Source: DASYSL01 sp036003365
GTDB lineage: Bacteria > Eisenbacteria > RBG-16-71-46 > DASYSL01
Direction of reading: 5' to 3'
NCBI GenBank assembly: GCA_036003365.1
Contig: DASYSL010000004.1
Coordinates: 1 to 60,695 of the forward strand
DNA length: 60,695 nucleotides
Shown: positions 33,068-41,467 of the stretch, one piece after another
How the letters are laid out: each line of letters begins with the position of its first letter
Position numbering within the stretch: position 1 is the stretch's first letter
The notes under the pieces: generated by a model
Database searches by the model: none
Told to the model about the DNA's origin: nothing
What the model saw: the letters and a program-made list of their open reading frames with translations, nothing else
Position numbers and translations under genes: made by a program

Positions 33068-34250
33068 CCGTGACGCGGTGATCGTGAGCGGGGCTCGCAC
33101 CCCGATCGGCAAGTTCTTGGGCTCGCTGTCGTCGTTCAAGGCGCCCGAGCTCGGCGGCTTCGCCATCAAGGCGGCCATGGACCGGGCCGGCGTGAAGGCG
33201 GAGGAGCCGGACGAGGTGTTCATGGGCAACGTGGCGCAGGGCGGCGAGGGCCAGGCGCCCGCGCGCCAGGCCATGATCAAGGGCGGGGTCGCGCCCACCG
33301 TGCCGGCCACCACCATCAACAAGGTGTGCGGCTCGGGATTGAAGGCGGTCATGCTGGGGGCACAGGCGATCCGCGCTGGCGACGCCGACATCATCGTTTC
33401 GGGCGGCATGGAGTCGATGTCGAACGTGCCGCACTACCTGTTCACCGGCCGCACCGGCGTGAAGCTCGGCGATCAGAAGCTCGTCGACGGCGTCGTCTTC
33501 GACGGCCTGTGGTGCGCCTTCAACAACGCGCACATGGGGACCCTCGCCGAGTACACGGCGAAGAAGTCGGGCATCTCGCGCCAGATGCAGGACGAGTTCT
33601 CGCTCGCCTCGCACCAGAAGGCGGTGGCCGCGGCCCGGGCCGGCAAGTTCAAGAAGGAGATCGTCTGCGTGCACGTGCCGCAGCGCAAAGGCGACCCCAT
33701 CTGCGTGCAGGAAGACGAGTCGCCGCGCGCCGACACGAGCCTCGAGGCGCTCGGCAAGCTCGCGCCCGCTTTCGAGAAGGAAGGCTCGGTCACCGCCGGC
33801 AATGCGCCCGGCTTGAACGACGGCGGGGCGGCGCTCGTGCTCATGAGTGCCGCGGCGGCCAAGAAGCGCGGCGTGAAGCCCTTGGCGCGCATCACCGCGT
33901 ACGCCAACGGCGCGCTCGAGCCCAAGGATCTGTTCTACGCGCCGGTGGTGGCCGTGGATCGCGTGCTCAAGCAGCTCGGCGCCAAGATCAACGACTTCGA
34001 CTTGATCGAGGTCAACGAAGCCTTCGCCGCGCAGGCGCTCGCCGACGGCAAGGAGCTGGGCTGGGACTGGAACAAGGTCAACGTGAACGGCGGCGCGGTG
34101 GCGCTCGGCCATCCCATCGGCGCGAGCGGGGCGCGCGTGCTCATCACCTTGCTGAACGCGCTCGAAGATCGCGGTGGCAAGACCGGCCTCGCCACTCTGT
34201 GTCTGGGGGGCGGCGGTGCCGTGGCCCTGGCTGTCGAGCGCGTGGCGTGA
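33060..34250 (+). CDS. Acetyl-CoA acetyltransferase (thiolase)
   Basis: A 396-residue thiolase. The nucleophile Cys90 lies in NKVCGSGLKAV, His351 in GHPIGASGAR and the second catalytic Cys381 in CLGGGGAV; VNEAFAAQ is the fourth block. It can cleave or form acetoacetyl-CoA or longer 3-ketoacyl-CoA. The next gene, a 3-hydroxyacyl-CoA dehydrogenase, overlaps its stop (GTGA), supporting acetoacetyl-CoA as intermediate. Confidence 0.95.
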   Translation: MNDRDAVIVSGARTPIGKFLGSLSSFKAPELGGFAIKAAMDRAGVKAEEPDEVFMGNVAQGGEGQAPARQAMIKGGVAPTVPATTINKVCGSGLKAVMLGAQAIRAGDADIIVSGGMESMSNVPHYLFTGRTGVKLGDQKLVDGVVFDGLWCAFNNAHMGTLAEYTAKKSGISRQMQDEFSLASHQKAVAAARAGKFKKEIVCVHVPQRKGDPICVQEDESPRADTSLEALGKLAPAFEKEGSVTAGNAPGLNDGGAALVLMSAAAAKKRGVKPLARITAYANGALEPKDLFYAPVVAVDRVLKQLGAKINDFDLIEVNEAFAAQALADGKELGWDWNKVNVNGGAVALGHPIGASGARVLITLLNALEDRGGKTGLATLCLGGGGAVALAVERVA

Positions 34251-35092
34251 GCCAGGTCGCCGTCGTTGGCGGCGGCACGATGGGCAACGGCATCGCGCAG
34301 GTGTTCGCCACGTCGGGGAAGGATGTCGCTCTCGTCGAGGTCTCGCAGGAGAGGCTCGACGTGGCACTCGGCAACATTGCCAAGAGCCTCGACCGTGTGG
34401 TCAAGAAGGGTGCTTTGGACGAGGCTGGCAAGCGCGCCACGCTCGGTCGCATCCGCGGCGTGACCGCGGTCCAGGAAATCGGCGAACCCGATCTCGTGGT
34501 CGAAGCGGTGATCGAGAGCTTCCCGGCCAAGCGCGACGTCTTCGCCGGACTCGAGGCCGTGTGTCCGCCGCGGACCATCTTCGCCACCAACACGTCGTCC
34601 ATCTCCATCACCGAGCTGGCCGCGACCACCAAGCGCCCCGAGCGCTTCCTCGGCATGCACTTCATGAATCCCGTGCCGGTCATGCCGCTGGTCGAGATCA
34701 TTCGCGGCCTGGCCACGAGCGACGCCACCTATGCCGCCGTGGCCGAGACCGCACAAGGGCTCGGCAAGACGCCGGTCGAGGTCCAGGATTATCCCGGCTT
34801 CGTCTCCAACCGCGTGCTCATGCCCATGATCAACGAGGCGGTCTATTGCCTCATGGAGGGCGTGGCCACGCGTGAGGCGATCGACTCTGTGATGAAGCTC
34901 GGCATGAACCATCCGCTGGGCCCGCTGGCGCTCGCCGATCTGATCGGCCTCGACGTGTGCCTCGCCATTATGAACGTCCTGCACGAAGGCTACGCCGACT
35001 CCAAGTACCGCCCCTGCCCGCTGCTCAAGAAGATGGTGGCGGCGGGCCGCCTCGGCCGTAAATCCGGCCGCGGCTTCTACGAGTACGATTGA
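34247..35092 (+). CDS. 3-hydroxybutyryl-CoA dehydrogenase-like
   Basis: A 281-residue NAD(P)-dependent 3-hydroxyacyl-CoA dehydrogenase. VVGGGTMGNGIAQVFA is the nucleotide site, NTSSISIT and GMHFMNPVPVMPLVEI carry the catalytic Ser/His region, and PGFVSNRVLMPMINEA plus HPLGPLALADLIGLD form the C-terminal domain. The single-domain length matches the Hbd type, which interconverts acetoacetyl-CoA and 3-hydroxybutyryl-CoA. Starts with GTG overlapping the thiolase stop; the longer frame runs antiphase through thiolase. Confidence 0.93.
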   Translation: MSQVAVVGGGTMGNGIAQVFATSGKDVALVEVSQERLDVALGNIAKSLDRVVKKGALDEAGKRATLGRIRGVTAVQEIGEPDLVVEAVIESFPAKRDVFAGLEAVCPPRTIFATNTSSISITELAATTKRPERFLGMHFMNPVPVMPLVEIIRGLATSDATYAAVAETAQGLGKTPVEVQDYPGFVSNRVLMPMINEAVYCLMEGVATREAIDSVMKLGMNHPLGPLALADLIGLDVCLAIMNVLHEGYADSKYRPCPLLKKMVAAGRLGRKSGRGFYEYD

Positions 35093-35123
35093 AGCTCCTC
35101 GCCCTGGTCGACGTCCGCCCCGG

Positions 35124-36266
35124 ATGAACTTCGATCCCACCCCGGAGCAACAAGCGTTTCTCGAAAGTGTGCGCGCCCTCGTGCGCGAGCGCATCGCGCC
35201 GCACGCATTGCGCTGGGACGAGGAAGGGAAATGGCCGGCCGAGGTGCTGCCCGATCTGGCGCGCGCCGGTCTCTTCGGCATCTATGCGCCACGCGAGCAC
35301 GGCGGCCGCGGCCTCGACACGGTGAGCTACGCGCTCGCCATCGAGGAGCTATCGAGCGAGCTGCCGGCGCTCGCCATCGCGCTCTCGGTGAACAATTCGC
35401 TCGTCGCCAATCCCATCGCGCGCTTCGGAACCGTGGAGCAGAAGCAGCGTTTCTTGACGCCGGTCGCTTCCGGCAAGCTGCTCGGCGCCTTCGCGCTGAC
35501 CGAGGCCGAGGCCGGCAGCGACGCCACGCGCCTCAGCGGCCGTGCGCGCCTTGAAGACTCGGGCTACGTCTTGAACGCCGAGAAGGTGATGGTGACGAAC
35601 GGCGGACCGGCGGGATTGTTCCTGGTCGTGGTCGCCACCGAGCCCGAGAAGCTCGGGCGCGGGCTCACCGCTTTCCTGGTGCCGGCCGACGCGCCCGGCG
35701 TGACTCGCGGCGCGCGTGACCAGCTCATGGGCCTGCGCTCGTCCGACGTGCGCACGGTAACGTTCGACAACGTCCGGCTCGGCCCAGAGCATCGGCTCGG
35801 CGAGGAAGGGCGCGGGCTTTCGGTGACCATCGAAGCACTCAACGCCGGACGCGTCGGCGTGGGCGCGCAGGCCGTGGGCATCGGGCGCGGCGCTCTCGAC
35901 CGCGCGGTGCGTCACGCCGGGCGCCGCCGCCAGTTCGGCCAGACGCTCGGGCAGATCGGCCCGGTGCAGCAGATGCTCGCCGCGGCGCACACGGAGATCG
36001 AAGCCGCGCGCATGGCCGTGCTTCACGCGGCGCAGTGCCGCGACCGCGGCGAGTCGTTCTCGGCCGACGCGTCGCGCGCCAAGCTTTCGGCCTCGCAGGC
36101 CGCCGTTCTCGCCGCCTCCACCGCCGTGCAGGTGTTCGGCGGCTGGGGCTATCTCACCGCCACCGGCGTCGAGCGCTTCCATCGCGACGCCAAGGTGACC
36201 GAGCTGTACGAGGGCACGTCCGAGATGCAGCGCATCGTGCTCGCCGGCTCGCTCACGCGCGGATAG
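35124..36266 (+). CDS. Acyl-CoA dehydrogenase
   Basis: A 380-residue acyl-CoA dehydrogenase with ALTEAEAGSDATRL, the catalytic Glu363 in LYEGTSEMQ, and FGGWGYLTATGVERFHRDA. It differs clearly from the other two copies in the operon, so the three probably serve different chain lengths or branched substrates. It lies 31 bases after the dehydrogenase gene and three bases before the next copy. No electron-transfer flavoprotein genes are in the window. Confidence 0.92.
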   Translation: MNFDPTPEQQAFLESVRALVRERIAPHALRWDEEGKWPAEVLPDLARAGLFGIYAPREHGGRGLDTVSYALAIEELSSELPALAIALSVNNSLVANPIARFGTVEQKQRFLTPVASGKLLGAFALTEAEAGSDATRLSGRARLEDSGYVLNAEKVMVTNGGPAGLFLVVVATEPEKLGRGLTAFLVPADAPGVTRGARDQLMGLRSSDVRTVTFDNVRLGPEHRLGEEGRGLSVTIEALNAGRVGVGAQAVGIGRGALDRAVRHAGRRRQFGQTLGQIGPVQQMLAAAHTEIEAARMAVLHAAQCRDRGESFSADASRAKLSASQAAVLAASTAVQVFGGWGYLTATGVERFHRDAKVTELYEGTSEMQRIVLAGSLTRG

Positions 36267-36269
36267 CCG

Positions 36270-37481
36270 ATGGACTTCCGGCTCACCGACGACCAGCGCG
36301 AGGTGCAGGACGTGACGCGCCGCTTGGCGCGCACCGAGTTCCTGCCGCAAGCGCCGCGCTGGGACCAGGAGCAGGACGCGTACCCGGCAGAGGCGGTGGC
36401 CAAGCTCGCCGAGCTGGGCTATCTCGGCATGAGCGTGCCGGAGGAATACGGCGGCCTCGGCTACGATGCGGTGTCGTACGTCGTGGTCATCGAGGAGCTG
36501 GCGTACGCTTCGGCCGCGCTCGCCATTCTGGTCGCCGTGCACAACACGGTCGGCGCGTGGCCCATCGTGCGCTTCGGCAGCGAGGCGCAGAAGAAAGCGC
36601 TCCTGCCGCGCCTCGCGGCGGGGGAGGTCGGCTGCTTCTCGTTGTCCGAGCCGGACGCGGGATCCGATGTCGCGAGCCTCACGGCCACCGCGCGCCGCGA
36701 GGGTGACCACTACGTGCTCAACGGCTCCAAGAACTGGGTGACCAACGGCGCGCACGCGTCGATCTTCAACGTGTTCGCCAAGACGGATTCCGCCGCCGGC
36801 GGGCACGGCATCACCGGCTTCGTGGTCGAGGCCGGCACCAGCGGTCTCGATCTCGGAAAGCACGAAGACAAGATGGGACTCCGGTCCTCGGACACGGTGT
36901 CGCTCTCGTTGAGCGATCTGCGCGTGCCCGCTTCGGCCCGCCTGGGCGAAGAAGGCATGGGCATGAAGATCGCTTTGGCCGCGCTGGACGCGGGCCGCAT
37001 CGGCGTCGCCGCGCAGGCCGTGGGTGTGGCGCAGGCAGCCCTCGACCAGGCCGTGGCCTACGCGCGCGTGCGCCGCGCATTTGGTAAACTGCTCTCGGAT
37101 CACGGGCCGGTCCAGACCATGCTCGCCGAGATGGAGCGGCGCATCGTCGGGGCTCGGCTCCTCATGTACCGGGCCGCCTGGCTGCGCGATCAGGGCCGCC
37201 CGTTCACCGAGGCGGCGGCACTCGCCAAGCTCTACGCCACCGAGTCCGCGACGTACGTGACCCACCGCGCCATCCAGGTCCACGGCGGCTACGGATACGT
37301 GAAGGAGTATCCGGTGGAGCGCTTGTACCGCGACGCGCGCGTGTTTGAAATCTACGAAGGCACGAGCGAGATCCAGCGCCTGGTCATCGCGCGCGAGATG
37401 TTGAAGCGCGCGGAGACCATCGAGGCGCCGGCTCGCGAGGCGGTCGCTTCCGCCGATAACGTGGGGAAGCGGCTGGTCTGA
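36270..37481 (+). CDS. Acyl-CoA dehydrogenase
   Basis: A 403-residue acyl-CoA dehydrogenase, the third of this operon. FSLSEPDAGSDVASL, YVLNGSKNWVTNGAHAS, HGGYGYVKEYPVERLYRDA and the catalytic Glu363 in IYEGTSEIQRLVIAREML are all intact. The tail after residue 380 is longer than in the previous copy. Likely short-chain specific, judged only from the glutamate position and the EGTSEIQ form. Confidence 0.92.
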   Translation: MDFRLTDDQREVQDVTRRLARTEFLPQAPRWDQEQDAYPAEAVAKLAELGYLGMSVPEEYGGLGYDAVSYVVVIEELAYASAALAILVAVHNTVGAWPIVRFGSEAQKKALLPRLAAGEVGCFSLSEPDAGSDVASLTATARREGDHYVLNGSKNWVTNGAHASIFNVFAKTDSAAGGHGITGFVVEAGTSGLDLGKHEDKMGLRSSDTVSLSLSDLRVPASARLGEEGMGMKIALAALDAGRIGVAAQAVGVAQAALDQAVAYARVRRAFGKLLSDHGPVQTMLAEMERRIVGARLLMYRAAWLRDQGRPFTEAAALAKLYATESATYVTHRAIQVHGGYGYVKEYPVERLYRDARVFEIYEGTSEIQRLVIAREMLKRAETIEAPAREAVASADNVGKRLV

Positions 37482-37509
37482 CCCGGCGGATCCCATCCAG
37501 GAGGAAGCA

Positions 37510-38649
37510 GTGGCTGCACGCTCGAAAGTCGCCGTTCTCTACACCTCGCCCCGCACCGTCGTCGACGACTACCAGAGGCTCTTCGAGCTCGCCGGGATGA
37601 AGCAGGCGCTGCCCGTGGGGCCGCGCACCTCGCTGCGCATCAACATCTCCTGGCACGTGTACATGCCGGCGTGCTCGACCACGCCGTGGCAGCTCGAGGC
37701 CGTGATCCGCGGCCTCATCGACGCCGGCCACCCGCCGCAAGCGCTGTTCGCCGCGCAGAACCGCACGGTGGTCGTCGACTGCCGCGTGGGCGCCGTGAAC
37801 AACCACTTGCAGCCGGTGCTCGACCGCTACGGCGTCGAGATCCAGTACCTGAACGAGAAGCCCACCGAGTGGGTGGTGTACAACCCGAAGCAGCCGATGC
37901 TCGTGCTGCACGACGTGTTCAAGAAGGGCATCCTGGTGCCGAAGTGCCTGATCGGCTCCAACGTCATCCACATGCCCACCTTGAAGACGCACGTGTTCAC
38001 CACCATGACCGGCGCCATGAAGAACGCGTTCGGCGGCCTCCTGCAGGAGAACCGTCACTGGACGCACTCGGTCATCCACGAGACACTGGTCGACCTCTTG
38101 CAGATCCAGAAGGAGATCCACCCCGGCTTGTTCGCCGTGACCGACGGCACCATCGCCGGCGACGGCCCCGGCCCGCGCGCCATGCGCCCGCACGTCACCA
38201 ATCTGATCTTGGCTTCGGACGACATGGTGTCCATCGATGCCATCGCGGCCAAGCTCATGGGCTTGGATCCCATGTCGATCAAGTTCATCCGCTTGGCGCA
38301 CGAGAAGGGCCTGGGCGTCGGCGATCCGAAGGAGATCGAGCTGGTCGGCGACGACGTGTCGAAGGTGAATCTCAAGTTCTCGCCCTACGAAGACACGCTC
38401 GCGAGCCGCGGCCAGAAACTCATCTATTGGGGGCCGCTCAAGCCTCTGGAGAACATGCTCCTCAGGAGCCCGATCGTGCCCTGGTCGTACGCCGCCTCGC
38501 GCCTCTATCACGACGGCTACTGGTATCCCACCAAGGGCATGCCGCGCGTGAAGAAGATCCTCGCCACCGAGTGGGGCAAGCTCTTCGAGCAGTACGGTCG
38601 CACCGGCACCATCGAGACATCCGAGCCGGCGGAGAGCAAGGTCAGCTAG
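37510..38649 (+). CDS. DUF362 domain protein
   Basis: A 379-residue DUF362 protein. Family blocks are LRINISWHVYMPACSTTPWQLEAVI, NVIHMPTLKTHVFTTMTGAMKNAFGG and the acidic site VTDGTIAGDGPGPR. Unlike many relatives it carries no 4Fe-4S ferredoxin CxxCxxC motif. The family's reaction is not established. A GTG start with AGGAGGAA upstream. It follows the acyl-CoA dehydrogenases after 28 bases and is probably the last gene of the operon; a long hairpin with a T-rich tail begins 27 bases after its stop. Confidence 0.8.
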   Translation: MAARSKVAVLYTSPRTVVDDYQRLFELAGMKQALPVGPRTSLRINISWHVYMPACSTTPWQLEAVIRGLIDAGHPPQALFAAQNRTVVVDCRVGAVNNHLQPVLDRYGVEIQYLNEKPTEWVVYNPKQPMLVLHDVFKKGILVPKCLIGSNVIHMPTLKTHVFTTMTGAMKNAFGGLLQENRHWTHSVIHETLVDLLQIQKEIHPGLFAVTDGTIAGDGPGPRAMRPHVTNLILASDDMVSIDAIAAKLMGLDPMSIKFIRLAHEKGLGVGDPKEIELVGDDVSKVNLKFSPYEDTLASRGQKLIYWGPLKPLENMLLRSPIVPWSYAASRLYHDGYWYPTKGMPRVKKILATEWGKLFEQYGRTGTIETSEPAESKVS

Positions 38650-38675
38650 GTCCTAGCAGCTCAGACTTTTCGCGG

Positions 38676-38742
38676 GTGGCCCTTATGATCCCTCTACGCA
38701 CGTTGCCGTGCGTGATGGGTTGATAAGGGCCACTTTGTTTTT
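38676..38742 (+). terminator. Inverted pair of repeat copies (B1/B2) forming a terminator-like hairpin
   Basis: GTGGCCCTTAT (38676-38686) pairs perfectly with ATAAGGGCCAC (38723-38733), and in the middle ACGCACG (38696-38702) pairs with CGTGCGT (38707-38713). The left half is the reverse complement of GAGGGATCATAAGGGCCAC, the right half reads GATGGGTTGATAAGGGCCAC, so two oppositely oriented repeat tails share one central hairpin. TTTGTTTTT follows at 38734-38742. It can serve as an intrinsic terminator for the DUF362 operon. Confidence 0.7.
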
Positions 38743-38768
38743 GGGGAGATCCTGACCCGACTTCCTCC

Positions 38769-38823
38769 GAGGAGGTCACTCGGCACCAGGCCGCGCGGCC
38801 TGTTGAGGGACGATAAGGGCCAC
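38769..38823 (+). repeat. Hairpin-plus-tail repeat, copy B3
   Basis: GAGGAGGTCA (38769-38778), then the palindrome CAGGCCGCGCGGCCTG (38787-38802), then GAGGGACGATAAGGGCCAC (38805-38823). The order and tail match copy A near 17.3 kb while the palindrome sequence is entirely different. It ends 12 bases before the stop codon of the convergent HAF-repeat gene, so it could end that transcript too. Confidence 0.7.
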
Positions 38824-38835
38824 TCGCTCAGAAGA

Positions 38836-40137
38836 TCAGCGCAGGACTTGAACCGTGGTGGTCTTGGCCTCGCCCTCCAGCTGTAAGCGCGCGTAGTAAA
38901 CGCCGGAGCCCACCGCCCGTCCACCGTCGTTCGCCAGATTCCAGGTCAGCTCGTGCATGCCGGCGGGCTGCCATTCGTGCGCCAGGTCGCGCACCAGGCG
39001 GCCGCTGGCGTCGATCAGCCGCAAGGACACGCGGCCGTCGCGCGGCAAGCCGTACGAGAAGCGCACCGACGAGCTCGCCGGATTGGGGAGGGGGCTGGCC
39101 AGCGCCAGCACCGTCGGCAAGGCGGAAGCCGCGGCCGTCGCGCTCGCGCCCGGCTCGAGCAAGTAGGCCCGACGCTGGCCTTGATAGGTTCCCGAGCCCA
39201 CGATCTGGCCCGCGTCGTTCACGCCAGTCGCTTCCTCGAGCACCCAGCCCGAAGCCGCGGGAACGAGATCGTTCAGATCACGCATCGTGCCTTTGCTCCA
39301 CACGAACGCGTGATAGGAAAGAGCGCCGGTCTTGGACGGCACCTGCGCGCGCCCGACCACCGTCGACGCATCGCCGTTCAGCGCGACCGCTTCGCTGGCG
39401 TTCCCGGTCAAAGCGCCGAGGTCGCGCGGCTTGCCGCCGATCCACAGACACGCGTGCAGCCTCTGATTACCCTCGAGGTACGCGTAGCCACAGACGGCGC
39501 CCGCGTCGTTCACCGCGTTGGCCGCGCTGCACGATCCGCCGAGCGTTCCCAAATCGACGAGGCCGGATGGCCCGCCCGCGTACGCGTGGAAAATCCCGCT
39601 CGGCAAGTAGGCGTATCCGACCACCATGTCGTTCGCGTTCACGCCGCGAGCGGCGCTGAACAAGCCTCCCAAAGTCCCCAGATCATGCATCGCTTGCCCG
39701 TCCCACAAGAACGCGTGATGGCGTAGATCCTTGGTATACGAGTCGCCGACGACGTGGCCGCGAGAGTTGATCGCAAAGCTCGCGCTGTGCGCGGCGCCGA
39801 GAGTGCCGATCGCACTGACCTTGTCGGAAGCGAAGAAGGCCTGGAAGTGATCCCTGAAGAACGATCCGCCGGTTTGGCCCGCGTCGTTCACGGCGTAGCC
39901 GATGCTCATGCCGCCGCTCACGCCAATGTCGAACATCTGACCGTCGTGATAGACGAACGCGTGATCCTGCGATTCCTTGGTCAGCGATTCGCCGACGATC
40001 CAGCCCTTGGCGTTGATGCCATGCGCCTGGCTCGTGGGTCCACCCAGCGTGCCGAGATCGACGATGGTGTAGTTCTGCGCGGCGGCCGGCGCGGCGAGAA
40101 ACGCCAGGCAGAGGAGAGGAAGAGCAAGACGCGGCAT
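38836..40137 (-). CDS. Secreted HAF-repeat protein with C-terminal FlgD-like domain
   Basis: A 433-residue protein. I start at the ATG whose product begins MPRLALPLLCLAFLAAPAAAQ, a clean signal peptide; AGGAGG lies seven bases upstream. About seven repeats follow, each with HAF(V/L)..G.M.DLGTLGG and A.GIN..G.(V/I)VG, the extracellular HAF pattern. The last 85 residues form the same C-terminal domain as four other proteins here: LPNPASSSVRFSYGL, LIDASGRLVRDL and GSGVYYARL. HAF proteins are predicted beta-propeller-like surface proteins with no assigned role. Confidence 0.85.
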   Translation of the reverse strand: MPRLALPLLCLAFLAAPAAAQNYTIVDLGTLGGPTSQAHGINAKGWIVGESLTKESQDHAFVYHDGQMFDIGVSGGMSIGYAVNDAGQTGGSFFRDHFQAFFASDKVSAIGTLGAAHSASFAINSRGHVVGDSYTKDLRHHAFLWDGQAMHDLGTLGGLFSAARGVNANDMVVGYAYLPSGIFHAYAGGPSGLVDLGTLGGSCSAANAVNDAGAVCGYAYLEGNQRLHACLWIGGKPRDLGALTGNASEAVALNGDASTVVGRAQVPSKTGALSYHAFVWSKGTMRDLNDLVPAASGWVLEEATGVNDAGQIVGSGTYQGQRRAYLLEPGASATAAASALPTVLALASPLPNPASSSVRFSYGLPRDGRVSLRLIDASGRLVRDLAHEWQPAGMHELTWNLANDGGRAVGSGVYYARLQLEGEAKTTTVQVLR

Positions 40138-40224
40138 GGGCGACCTCCTCGTTTTTCGCGGCTGAGAGAGCCGTACCCGGGGCGGGCGGCCCATTCAGTC
40201 TAGCAGGGGATGGCGGCGGCTCCG

Positions 40225-40611
40225 CTAGGGGTCCGAGATCACTTGCAGGCGAACCGGTGTGACGCCAGCGCTCACGAATCCGAGAAGGTCCGCGGCGTGG
40301 CGCGACACATCGATCACCCGATGGCGGTTGTGGGGGCCGCGGTCGGTGACGGTGACGACGACGCTGCGATCGTTCCTCACGTTCGTCACCCGCACGCGCG
40401 TTCCGAAAGGCAGGGTACGGTGTGCCGCCGTCAGCTCGTTCTCGTCGTAGATCTGGCCGCTCGCGGTTTTCCTACCGTGAAACTCGTGGGCGTAAAAGGA
40501 AGCCTTCCCCGTGACCTGGGCGGGCTCCGTGCTGGGCTTGGGTGCGTGAACCGTGGCGCATCCGGCGGAGAGAAGGAGAGCGATTGGCAGAATCCAGCGG
40601 ATGGGTCGCAT
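40225..40611 (-). CDS. RlpA-like double-psi beta-barrel lipoprotein
   Basis: A 128-residue lipoprotein (lipobox LSAGC, Cys18). The rest is one RlpA barrel: GKASFYAHEFHGRKTASGQIYDENELTAAHRTLPFGT, then VTVTDRGPHNRHRVIDVSRHAAD, with the conserved Asp and His of the transglycosylase-like site. No SPOR domain is present, which makes it shorter than septal RlpA of Pseudomonas or E. coli. Likely acts on denuded glycan strands or supports the outer membrane. It is upstream of, and in the same direction as, the HAF-repeat gene. Confidence 0.88.
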   Translation of the reverse strand: MRPIRWILPIALLLSAGCATVHAPKPSTEPAQVTGKASFYAHEFHGRKTASGQIYDENELTAAHRTLPFGTRVRVTNVRNDRSVVVTVTDRGPHNRHRVIDVSRHAADLLGFVSAGVTPVRLQVISDP

Positions 40612-40750
40612 GCGAACACCTCGACCCTGGCATCGGCTGATTCACGGAATTCTCAAGCAAAGTCTGCTGTCCCCTGGCCCGAGCTCAGGTCCCGGGAGAT
40701 CATGTTCGTCGATGCGACGTGCCAGTCGCCTGCGCCAGGGGTCAATCGCC

Positions 40751-41458
40751 ATGCCAAGGTCCAAGACCAAGATCATCGTTTTCATGGTCATGCTCGCGGT
40801 GCTCTTGAGCCTCGGGTTCGGCGTCTACAGCAATCTCAAGGGGATGGGGCGAGCGGGGTACTGGGAGTCGGAGATCCGAAGATACGAGGAGTCCGACCGC
40901 GCGGCCCCACCCGAGCCGGGGGTCATCGTCTTCACCGGCAGCTCGAGCATCCGGCTCTGGCGAACCCTCGCACAGGACATGGCCCCCTTGACGGTGGTCA
41001 ATCGAGGCTTCGGAGGAGCCCAGATCGATCAAGTGAGCCATTTTGCGTCCAGGATCATTCTTCCGTATCGTCCGCGCGCCGTGGTCCTCTACGCGGGAAT
41101 CGACGACTTGCTCTTCGGCAGGTCTCCGGAGGAAGTGCTCCATGAGTTCCAGGACTTCGTGGCTCTGATCCATGCCGCGCTTCCGGAGACGCAGATCTAC
41201 TTCGTCTCCATCAAGCCGACACGGCTCTTCGCGAGCCGCTGGACCGAGATGAAACGCGCGAACGGGCTGATCGAGGAGTTCGTGCGCACTCAAGCTCGAG
41301 TGCAGTACATCGACGTGAGCGCCGCCTTGCTCGATGCCAAGGGGAACGCTCGCCCGGAGTTCTTGAGATGGGATGGATTACACCCGAGTCGTAAGGGCTA
41401 CGAAGTCATGACTTCGATCATCAAGCCGGTGCTCATGAGGTTCCTGAACAACGACTGA
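40751..41458 (+). CDS. Membrane-anchored SGNH hydrolase
   Basis: A 235-residue protein with one N-terminal membrane segment (residues 7-27) and an outside-facing SGNH domain: VIVFTGSSSIRLW (nucleophile region 63-66), VNRGFGGAQIDQV, VVLYAGIDDLLFG and RWDGLHPSRKGYEVM. The esterase group with GSSS in place of GDS is well known. In block III relatives mostly read AG(D/E)ND, whereas here it is AGIDD, so the oxyanion Asn is replaced by Asp. The ATG at 40751 is chosen because earlier sequence in frame is low-complexity and unrelated. Confidence 0.8.
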   Translation: MPRSKTKIIVFMVMLAVLLSLGFGVYSNLKGMGRAGYWESEIRRYEESDRAAPPEPGVIVFTGSSSIRLWRTLAQDMAPLTVVNRGFGGAQIDQVSHFASRIILPYRPRAVVLYAGIDDLLFGRSPEEVLHEFQDFVALIHAALPETQIYFVSIKPTRLFASRWTEMKRANGLIEEFVRTQARVQYIDVSAALLDAKGNARPEFLRWDGLHPSRKGYEVMTSIIKPVLMRFLNND

Positions 41459-41467
41459 CTGGGCGCC

